From: Caldilineales bacterium
GTDB lineage: Bacteria; Chloroflexota; Anaerolineae; JAAEKA01
Reading direction: 5' to 3'
Assembly (NCBI GenBank): GCA_021463315.1
Contig: JAJTXO010000241.1
Location: forward strand, 1-6,353
DNA length: 6,353 nucleotides
Below, one piece after another: positions 1-5,522 of the stretch (position 1 is its first letter; each line of letters opens with the position of its first letter). The notes below the pieces were generated by a model. It worked only from the letters and a program-made list of their open reading frames with translations, did not search any database and had not been told where the DNA came from. Both the position numbers and the translations under genes were made by a program.

Positions 1-108
1 GACCGGCCAGAGCAGGAGCAGGAAGGCTCGGTCGGAGACCGGCCGGAGCAAGAAGGCTCGGTCGGAGACCGGCCAAAGCAAAAGAGGGATGCTTCCCAAA
101 GACCGGCC
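1..108. repeat. Four spaced GACCGGCC-headed direct repeats
   Basis: The octamer GACCGGCC occurs at 1-8, 37-44, 67-74 and 101-108, at spacings of 36, 30 and 34 bases. Each copy is followed by an A/G-rich stretch containing AGCA or a close variant. The first two intervals also share the tail AAGGCTCGGTCGGA, so positions 23-44 and 53-74 are identical over 22 bases. Each junction contains the small inverted repeat CGGTC-GGA-GACCG. The copies decay towards the 3' side and no reading frame is preserved. The array begins at the window edge and may extend upstream. Its function is unknown; it looks like an intergenic repeat family and not a gene. Confidence 0.7.
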
Positions 109-152
109 AAAACAGAAGCATTCCGCCACCAAAAAAAGCACCCCGCGATTCC

Positions 153-194
153 GGGTTACGCATTACGCATTACGGGTTACGCATTACGCATTAC
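153..194. repeat. Heptamer tandem array, six units
   Basis: Six consecutive 7-bp units run without interruption in the order GGGTTAC, GCATTAC, GCATTAC, GGGTTAC, GCATTAC, GCATTAC. The higher-order unit is therefore 21 bp, repeated exactly twice (153-173 and 174-194). The array ends in a run of C and lies 19 bases before the AAGGAG of the STAS gene, so it falls in that gene's promoter or 5' leader region. It resembles in style the short heptameric repeats known from cyanobacteria, and I believe similar ATTACGC arrays occur in Chloroflexota intergenic regions. That comparison is from memory and not tested. Its length could vary by slippage. Confidence 0.9.
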
Positions 195-213
195 CCCCCA
201 TCCCCCGCCACAA

Positions 214-219
214 AAGGAG
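214..219 (+). promoter_or_regulatory. Ribosome binding site of the STAS gene
   Basis: AAGGAG lies 8 bases before the ATG at 228, a good Shine-Dalgarno match at normal spacing. It fixes the start of the STAS gene. Confidence 0.85.
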
Positions 220-227
220 CGCCACCC

Positions 228-572
228 ATGACCGATTTCAGCATCGAAACCCAGGAACTGAAGCGTTGCGTCCTGATCGCCCTGCACGGACGCATCGACA
301 GCAGCAAGGCCCCGCTGGTCGAGGCCGCGATCAACGAGCAGATCGAGGCCGGCCACTTTCGCTACGTGATCGACCTGAGCCAGGTTGAGTTCATCAGCAG
401 CGCCTTCCTGCGCGTGCTGATCTCCAGCGCCAAGACGGTGCGCCGTTTCAACCGCGGCGACATCTATCTGGCCGCCATGCCGGCGCGCATCCGCGATGTG
501 TTCGAGCTGGCCGGTCTGCTGCCGCTCTTCAAGGTGTTCGACGCACAGGTGGAAGCTGTTGGAAGCTGGTAA
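228..572 (+). CDS. STAS-domain anti-anti-sigma factor (RsbV/SpoIIAA-like)
   Basis: This 114-aa protein is a single STAS domain, the usual length of stand-alone RsbV/SpoIIAA antagonists. The N-terminal strands (about residues 4-22, ending in the LHGRID segment) lead to the diagnostic strand-loop-helix around residues 49-64, DLSQVEFISSAFLRVL. In SpoIIAA the phosphorylated serine sits in the loop DSSG. Here that loop reads SSAF, and Ser58 aligns with the phosphoacceptor. The preceding Asp is Ser57, and the usual Gly after the loop is Phe60, a less common choice. By family precedent the unphosphorylated form binds the partner kinase and frees an effector, and kinase phosphorylation switches this off. 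The gene overlaps the next one by 14 bases, the classic antagonist-kinase arrangement. The start is set by the AAGGAG 8 bases upstream. It is cytoplasmic. Family assignment is firm; the partner effector is not visible here. Confidence 0.93.
   Translation: MTDFSIETQELKRCVLIALHGRIDSSKAPLVEAAINEQIEAGHFRYVIDLSQVEFISSAFLRVLISSAKTVRRFNRGDIYLAAMPARIRDVFELAGLLPLFKVFDAQVEAVGSW
547..552 (+). promoter_or_regulatory. Probable ribosome binding site deciding a TTG start
   Basis: AGGTGG, one mismatch from AGGAGG, lies inside the end of the STAS gene and 6 bases before the TTG at 559. It is the best initiation signal near the beginning of the kinase homology and supports a TTG start overlapping the STAS stop, consistent with translational coupling. 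Confidence 0.55.
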
Positions 573-999
573 ACTGACGCCACCCGCCACAGCCGCTGAG
601 TTGGTGGTCAGCAGCAGCCTGGACGCCCTGCCGCAGGTGATCGACTTCGTGCGCCATGTCTGTTCGCAGGCCGGCCTGGCCGAGAAGGCCAGCTTCGCCT
701 GCGAGTTGGCCACCGATGAGGCATGCACCAACATCATCGAGCATGCCTACGCCGGTCGCAGCGACGGCGCGATTCGCGTCGTCTGCTGGCACGACGACGA
801 CGCGTTCGTCGTGCAACTGCACGACCAGGGGACCGCCTTCGACCCAGCCGCAGTCCGGGAGCCGCCATTGACCGATGATCTGGCTGGCCGTCCGCTGGGA
901 GGACTGGGCATACATTTCATGCGCAGCTTGATGGACGAAGTGCGTTTCGACTTCGACCCGGTGACGGGGAACACGGTCACAATGACCAAGCGCTCTTAG
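559..999 (+). CDS. Anti-sigma-factor-type serine kinase, HATPase_c (RsbW/SpoIIAB-like)
   Basis: With the TTG at 559 the product is 146 aa, typical of small GHKL kinases of the RsbW/SpoIIAB family. An earlier in-frame ATG exists at 496, but the residues it adds come from the STAS gene read in another frame and look non-homologous (CSSWPVCCRSSR). Numbered from 559, the ATP-binding fold shows the N box at about 49-60 (ELATDEACTNII, with Glu54 as likely general base and Asn58 as Mg ligand), the G1 box DQGTAFDP at 89-96, and the G2 box LGGLGIHFMRSL at 113-124. By family precedent it phosphorylates the STAS protein encoded just upstream and sequesters a sigma factor or other effector when the antagonist is phosphorylated. 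Its stop lies two bases before a perfect inverted repeat. The domain call is strong; the exact start is moderate; the bound effector is unknown. Confidence 0.88.
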   Translation: MEAGKLTPPATAAELVVSSSLDALPQVIDFVRHVCSQAGLAEKASFACELATDEACTNIIEHAYAGRSDGAIRVVCWHDDDAFVVQLHDQGTAFDPAAVREPPLTDDLAGRPLGGLGIHFMRSLMDEVRFDFDPVTGNTVTMTKRS

Positions 1000-1001
1000 C
1001 G

Positions 1002-1051
1002 GCCACAACAAGGCCGCCGCCGCGTGCATGCGGCGGCGGCCTTGTTGTGGC
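1002..1051 (+). terminator. Perfect 22-bp hairpin between kinase and phosphatase genes
   Basis: Positions 1002-1023 and 1030-1051 are exact reverse complements, a 22-bp stem with no mismatch, closed by the 6-base loop GTGCAT. The stem has a very GC-rich top (GCC repeats) and an AACAA/TTGTT base. It begins two bases after the kinase stop codon (997-999) and ends 17 bases before the ATG at 1069. A run of only four T (1061-1064) follows after a 9-base GC spacer, so it is not a textbook intrinsic terminator. It may terminate partially, stabilise the upstream mRNA end, or separate expression of the first two genes from the phosphatase. The hairpin is certain as sequence; its role as a terminator is inferred. 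Confidence 0.6.
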
Positions 1052-1068
1052 GCCGGCCGGTTTTGTCC

Positions 1069-3939
1069 ATGTCCACATCCCTGCCCGCTTTGGCGGCCAT
1101 CGATCGCTCCACCAACCCCTGCAAAGGCCTGCCGCTGTCTGAGCTATCTGCTCTGACCGAGGCGGGCCTGGCCATCGTGCGCGCCCAGCTCGACCTGGAC
1201 GGCCTGTGCGAGTTGGTCTATCAGCAGGTGACCGGCCTGGTGGACGCGCGCAGCTTTCACCTGGGCCTGTTCGACGGGGATGAGCTGACCCTCAAGGTCT
1301 GGGTGCAGGAGGGCCAGCGCCGGCCGCCGGCCAGCTTCCCCAGCGGAGAGGACACAGGCATCGTCGGCTGGGTGCGCTCCACCCAGCAGCCGTTGCTGGT
1401 GCATGACTTCCTGGCCGAGCTGGAGCAGTTGCCGGCCCGGCCCAGCTATGCATCCGACCACCCGCCGCGTTCGGCTCTGTTTGTGCCCCTGATGGCTGCC
1501 GGCCGTGTGGTCGGCTCCATGGCGGTGCAGCATCCCCAGCCCAATGCCTACGACGCCGACGACCTGCAACTGCTGAGCATCATCGCCAGCCAGGCGGCCA
1601 GCGCCATCGTCAACGCCCAGCTTTTCCAGACTGTGGGGCGCCGGGTGGAGCAGCTCACCGCCATCAGCCAGGTCAGCAGCGCGATCGCGGCCGAGCTGGA
1701 TCTGGACACGCTGCTGGCGAAGGTGGTGGAGCTGATTCGCCAGCGCTTTGGCTATTACCACGTCCAGGTCTTCTTGGTGGAGAACGAGGAGCATCGCGCG
1801 GTTTTCCGCGCCAGCACCGGCCATGATCTGAACAAGCTGTGGCTGGCGCAGGGACGCAGCCTGCCCTTCGGCGCGGGCATCATCGGCTGGGTGGCGGCCA
1901 CCGGCGAGCACCTGCTGGCCAACGACATCAGCCAGGAGCCGCGCTATCTGCCCGACGATCCGCGCCTTTTGCCGGATACCCGCTCCGAGTTGGCTGTGCC
2001 GCTCAAGATCGAAGACACCGTGGTGGGGGTGCTGGACGTGCAAAGCCGCTCGCTGCACGGCTTCGGCGACGATGATCTGTTCATGCTCAACGCCCTGGCC
2101 AACCAGGTGGCTATGGCCGTCGATTCGGCCTGGTCCTACCGCGCCCAGCAAGAGCAGGCCTGGATGACCACCGTGCTGCTGCAAGTGGCGCATGTCGCCA
2201 GCCGAGCCGGCAGCCTGGACGACGTCTTGGACGCCATCACCCGCCTGACGCCGATGCTGACCGGCGTGGCCAGTTGCGGCATTTGGCTGTACGACGAGGA
2301 GATCGGCGCGTTCGATCTGATGACCAGCTACGGCTTGACGGGAGACGCGGCGCAGCCGGCCAACCTGCGTGTGCAGCCAGAGGCCGACCCGGCGCCAGCC
2401 TTCATTCTGTTGCAGGAGACGCTCAGCCACGTGGAGCTGAGCGCGGGCGACGATTTCATGCTGCCCCCGCTCTTCTGGCAGGCATTGCCCGGCGATCGGC
2501 TGATTCTGCTGCCGCTGCTGGTGCAAAACCGGCTGATCGGCTGCCTGCTGGTCAGCCTGGAGAGCGAGCAGATGCCGCAGCGGCTGCACGAGCAACGCCT
2601 CTCCATGCTCAACGGCGTCGCCAACCAGGCCGCTGCGGCCATCGAAAATGTGCGCCTGGCCAGCGCGCGCGAGCAGGAAGCCTGGATCTCCTGGGCGCTG
2701 CTGGAGGTATCGCAGGCCATGGCCAACGCGCGCACGGTGAACGATATGCTGGAGCAGGTGGTGCGGCTGACCCCGCTGCTGGCCGGGGTGGATCGTTGCG
2801 CGGTGCTGTTGCAAGAGCCGCAGAGCGGGAAATTCGTGGTGGCGCAGGTTTACCTGGGACGGCGCGAGGCGCACACGGATCTGACCGGCCTGCGCCTGAG
2901 TCCGGGTGACCTGCCGCTGCTGGATCTGGCCATCAGCACCCGCCGAGTGCAGCGAGTCGACGACGCCTCGCACAGCGAGCTGACGCCGCCGGCCTGGCGC
3001 GAGGCCGTCGGCAGCAAGACCCTGGTGATCGCGCCGCTGCTGGTGCAGGAGGAGGTGCGGGGCGCGCTGTTGGTGGACAGCGCTGAGCAGACGCATGGCA
3101 TGAGCCAACGCCGCGAGGATATCCTGGCCGGCATCGCGCAGCAGCTCAGCCTGCACCTGGAGAATTTTCAACTGCAGGCGCAGGAGCAGGAGCGCATCCG
3201 GCTGGCCGAGGAGCTGCAGGTGGCGCAGCGCATGCAGGGCAGCCTGCTGCCGGCCGTCACGCCAGCCATCGAGAGCTACCAGATCGCCCATGCCTGGGAC
3301 CCGGCGCGCGAGGTCGGCGGCGACTTCTACGATTTCATTCCCCTCAGCCGCGGCCGGCTGGGCCTGCTGATGGCCGATGTGGCCGACAAGGGGGTGCCGG
3401 CCGCGCTGTTCATGGCCACCACCTCGACGCTGCTGCGCGCGGCCGCCCAGGGCTATGCCTCGCCCGACCGGGTCTTGCTGCACGCCAACAAGGGGATCAA
3501 CGCCAACAACCGGGCCGATATGTTCGTCACCGCCTGGTACGGCGTGCTGGATCCGGCCAGCCACCGTGTGGCCTTTGCCAACGCCGGCCACAGCCTGGCG
3601 CTGCACGTGGCAGCCGCGGACGGCGCCATGCGCCAGCTCCGGCCGGCCGGCATGCCGCTGGGCGTGATCGACAGCCTCTCCCTGACGCGGGAGGCGATCA
3701 CGCTGGCGCCGGGCGACATGATCGTGCTCTACACCGACGGCGTGATCGATGCGCTGAACGAGGCGGGCGAGGATTTCGGCCAGGACCGGCTGGAGGCGCT
3801 GCTGTTTGGCCGGCGGCATCTGGCCGCGCAGGAGGTGGTGGACGCGCTGCTGGCTGCGATCCACGCCCACACCGGCCAGGCGCCACTGTTCGACGACGTG
3901 ACGGTGGTGGTTCTACGCCGAATGGCCGGCTATGGATGA
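1069..3939 (+). CDS. Four-GAF-domain PP2C/SpoIIE-type serine phosphatase (RsbU-like)
   Basis: The 956-aa product, counted from ATG 1069, has GAF-like domains at about residues 40-180, 209-352, 381-526 and 553-700. The second is the most canonical (GIIGWVAATGE, then ELAVPL and VVGVLDVQS). Helical linkers separate the domains, and a signalling helix at about 703-725 (QEQERIRLAEELQVAQRMQG) leads into a PP2C/SpoIIE phosphatase domain at about 726-952. Its metal-site motifs are intact: GGDFYDF (Asp752, Asp755), MADVADKG (Asp770), NAGH (838-841), YTDGVIDA (Asp890) and FDDVTVVVL (Asp942/943). No membrane segment or signal peptide is apparent, so it should be cytoplasmic. By family precedent it dephosphorylates the STAS antagonist, here probably the protein encoded at 228-572, in response to ligands or redox state sensed by the GAF domains. 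An in-frame GTG at 1024 adds 15 residues but lies in the hairpin loop and stem. ATG 1069 lacks a clear Shine-Dalgarno, so the start is moderately sure. Confidence 0.92.
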   Translation: MSTSLPALAAIDRSTNPCKGLPLSELSALTEAGLAIVRAQLDLDGLCELVYQQVTGLVDARSFHLGLFDGDELTLKVWVQEGQRRPPASFPSGEDTGIVGWVRSTQQPLLVHDFLAELEQLPARPSYASDHPPRSALFVPLMAAGRVVGSMAVQHPQPNAYDADDLQLLSIIASQAASAIVNAQLFQTVGRRVEQLTAISQVSSAIAAELDLDTLLAKVVELIRQRFGYYHVQVFLVENEEHRAVFRASTGHDLNKLWLAQGRSLPFGAGIIGWVAATGEHLLANDISQEPRYLPDDPRLLPDTRSELAVPLKIEDTVVGVLDVQSRSLHGFGDDDLFMLNALANQVAMAVDSAWSYRAQQEQAWMTTVLLQVAHVASRAGSLDDVLDAITRLTPMLTGVASCGIWLYDEEIGAFDLMTSYGLTGDAAQPANLRVQPEADPAPAFILLQETLSHVELSAGDDFMLPPLFWQALPGDRLILLPLLVQNRLIGCLLVSLESEQMPQRLHEQRLSMLNGVANQAAAAIENVRLASAREQEAWISWALLEVSQAMANARTVNDMLEQVVRLTPLLAGVDRCAVLLQEPQSGKFVVAQVYLGRREAHTDLTGLRLSPGDLPLLDLAISTRRVQRVDDASHSELTPPAWREAVGSKTLVIAPLLVQEEVRGALLVDSAEQTHGMSQRREDILAGIAQQLSLHLENFQLQAQEQERIRLAEELQVAQRMQGSLLPAVTPAIESYQIAHAWDPAREVGGDFYDFIPLSRGRLGLLMADVADKGVPAALFMATTSTLLRAAAQGYASPDRVLLHANKGINANNRADMFVTAWYGVLDPASHRVAFANAGHSLALHVAAADGAMRQLRPAGMPLGVIDSLSLTREAITLAPGDMIVLYTDGVIDALNEAGEDFGQDRLEALLFGRRHLAAQEVVDALLAAIHAHTGQAPLFDDVTVVVLRRMAGYG

Positions 3940-3961
3940 CCGTGCGGGGCGGTGGAGTGGC

Positions 3962-5302
3962 TCAGGGGCTGGCAAAGACCAGCGGCAGGTAGACCTCGGC
4001 GGCCGGCGGCAGGCTCATCGGCGTCCAGGTGATGCCGCCGTCGTCGGAGCGGTGCGGCGTGTTGGACGCACCCAACGAGGCGAAGATGGTGAGCGGCAGG
4101 GGCTGCGGCCCGCGCTGCATCACCAGCGGCAGAAACACCTGATAGCCGGCCGTTAGCCCTGGGGTGGACGATGCCCCGGTTGACGGTTGGCTGGCTGGCG
4201 CAGCCGGCTCTGGCAATGCAGCAACCGGTGCAGGCGAGCGGCGGATGGCTACATTCGAGACGCTGGTGCTGCGCGTCAGCCGCTGCCAGGAAAGGCCGTC
4301 GTCGTAAGAGGCATACAACACTCCCCTGTTCCGCCAGAAGATGGCGCGATCCTGCGCATAGTTGGGGGACACGAACAGGTCATGCGAGTAGGTGTAGGTC
4401 GAGTCCTCACATTGCCGGCCATCCTCAGCATAGACTTGCAGCCACGACTGGCCGGCGTTCTGGCTCTTGAAGATGATGCCGTTCTGAACCGCGAACAGGG
4501 TGCGATCGTGGTCGAAGTCGGGCGAGAGGGCGACGGAGTTGACCACCATGTTGCACAGCCCAGCGTCCCTCGGCTGCCAGGTGTCGCCGCCGTCGAAGGA
4601 CGCGATCAGCTTGGGCAACGGCGGCGGTTCGTAGCCAAGTTGAACCGCTGCAAAAAGCGTCCCATCGGTGACAAAGCTGGGCGAAGAAACCACCTCATAG
4701 ATACCAGTGGTCGACCAGACGCGGTTCCAGGTCTGCGCCGTATCGATCGAGCGTTCGATGCCGATAAAGTTGTATAGCCAGAGATGGATACATGAAAGAA
4801 ACAACGTCTGCGACTCTCCTGCAAAGACGGGGCCGTAGCACGCTCCCCTCTGAAAGGGCGAAGTGCGTTCCAACCATGTGTCTCCACCATCTTCGCTGAG
4901 CAGCATCTGATGTTCGCTTGGTGCGCCGTAGTAAAAATGGAGGTAGACTGCGGGCGTGTTGCGACCGAAAACGGGAAAGCCGGCCACGACATTTCCTCCT
5001 GCCCGGTAGCGATCTGTATACTCGAAAACCTTGTCCCAAGAGATACCTCGATTGGTGCTGCGCCAGAGTCGTATTCGTTCTCCCCTGACGGAAACAGGAT
5101 ACATATGCTGAAACAAATAGATCGTGTGATCTACATCATACCTGGGGGAGGGCACGACGATGGAGTTCATCGATGTCTCTGGACTCTGACGCGAAGGATC
5201 GGAATCGGCTCGTGGCGATGCCAAGGGCAAACCGGTTGTCGTCAGTGTTGCTATGCACACCATCACGCTGGCAAGCATGCGAGTGATCGGGTTCAGATGC
5301 AT
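3962..5302 (-). CDS. Secreted Asp-box (BNR) repeat protein, beta-propeller-like
   Basis: The 446-aa product opens with a likely signal peptide: short n-region MHLNPITR, hydrophobic core about 9-28, cleavage possibly near residues 28-32. Seven Asp-box motifs of the S-x-D-x-G-x-x-W type, some degenerate, end at Trp89, Trp143, Trp192, Trp242, Trp287, Trp339 and Trp426. These sit at turns of sialidase- or photosynthesis-assembly-like propellers. A second motif, SP-x-(F/Y)-x-x-D-x-(T/A)-(L/I)-F or close variants, recurs near 51-64, 207-218, 260-271 and 312-322. A Pro/Ala/Ser/Thr-rich linker (about 356-385) follows the sixth box. Then come two LPLV tails, VFLPLVMQR (389-397) and VYLPLVFASP (437-446, the very C-terminus), with the seventh box between them. 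I see no sialidase catalytic arginine triad that I could place, so enzyme activity is not claimed; a surface or extracellular binding role is likely. The start is fixed by GAGGT 7 bases upstream. It follows the hydrolase gene with a 10-base gap. Confidence 0.88.
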   Translation of the reverse strand: MHLNPITRMLASVMVCIATLTTTGLPLASPRADSDPSRQSPETSMNSIVVPSPRYDVDHTIYLFQHMYPVSVRGERIRLWRSTNRGISWDKVFEYTDRYRAGGNVVAGFPVFGRNTPAVYLHFYYGAPSEHQMLLSEDGGDTWLERTSPFQRGACYGPVFAGESQTLFLSCIHLWLYNFIGIERSIDTAQTWNRVWSTTGIYEVVSSPSFVTDGTLFAAVQLGYEPPPLPKLIASFDGGDTWQPRDAGLCNMVVNSVALSPDFDHDRTLFAVQNGIIFKSQNAGQSWLQVYAEDGRQCEDSTYTYSHDLFVSPNYAQDRAIFWRNRGVLYASYDDGLSWQRLTRSTSVSNVAIRRSPAPVAALPEPAAPASQPSTGASSTPGLTAGYQVFLPLVMQRGPQPLPLTIFASLGASNTPHRSDDGGITWTPMSLPPAAEVYLPLVFASP

Positions 5303-5309
5303 AGGGTTT

Positions 5310-5314
5310 ACCTC
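5310..5314 (-). promoter_or_regulatory. Shine-Dalgarno overlapping the stop codon of the upstream gene
   Basis: On the minus strand the sequence is TGAGGTAAACCCTATG. GAGGT lies 7 bases before the ATG at 5302 and shares its first two bases with the TGA stop (5313-5315) that ends the C-terminal frame of the hydrolase. Ribosomes ending on that TGA would sit on this site, so translation of the Asp-box protein is probably coupled to the upstream gene. Confidence 0.75.
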
Positions 5315-5522
5315 ACGGGCCAGGGGTCGACGTAGACGGAAATCGACCCGGTGGATACGTCGCCCATTGTGCGCCCAGCGAGACTCTTGGTGTGCTTGCC
5401 GGTGTGCCGGTGTACATATTGATCCGTGTTGGCGACGGCGTGGGCGGAGGTGGCCAGGTTGGGGTGGCCGTCATCTGCAACAACCATGTGTTCAAGGTGG
5501 CGTTGCTGTAGCCGGTAACGAA
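5313..5522 (-). pseudogene. C-terminal part of the hydrolase, displaced by a frameshift
   Basis: These 69 codons (first codon TTC at 5522-5520, stop TGA at 5315-5313) read FVTGYSNATLNTWLLQ and then a Pro/Thr linker (TATPTWPPPPTPSPTR) plus a short Ser/Thr/Pro tail. There is no convincing independent start: the open frame reaches back to a TTG at 5585, but its first 20 or so residues (RRQPTRHWKARRGCR) are shadow-like. The segment continues naturally from the hydrolase frame if one base is restored near 5522, giving a Val-Asp-x-x-Ala-Trp-Phe-type strand as found at the end of related TIM barrels. The low-complexity tail resembles linkers of extracellular Chloroflexota proteins. Its stop codon overlaps the ribosome binding site of the next gene. 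Either the gene is a recent pseudogene or the base was lost in sequencing or assembly. Confidence 0.7.

Noticed and set aside
1..108. CRISPR array
   Set aside because: The conserved core is only about 8-14 bases, the intervals between cores are similar to one another, and spacing varies from 30 to 36. No cas gene is present.
89..388. A 99-codon plus-strand open frame across the repeats and the start of the STAS gene
   Set aside because: It translates the heptamer repeat (VTHYALRVTHYAL) and then the STAS gene in a wrong frame. It has no ribosome binding site or family signal.
1024..1068. GTG at 1024 as the start of the phosphatase
   Set aside because: It would place initiation in the loop of a 22-bp perfect hairpin and add an Ala-rich stretch translated from the stem. 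ATG 1069 is more likely, though it also lacks a clear ribosome binding site.
1144..3870. A 908-codon open frame on the minus strand opposite the phosphatase gene
   Set aside because: Its translation is rich in His, Gln, Arg and Gly with no domain pattern, and the plus strand carries intact GAF and PP2C motifs throughout. Long antisense frames are expected opposite GC-rich genes.
3940..3961. Bidirectional terminator between the convergent genes
   Set aside because: The 22 bases between the two stop codons contain no convincing stem or T run.
3932..4156. A 74-codon plus-strand open frame after the phosphatase
   Set aside because: It lies opposite the C-terminus of the Asp-box gene, lacks a ribosome binding site, and has an Arg/Gly-rich shadow composition.
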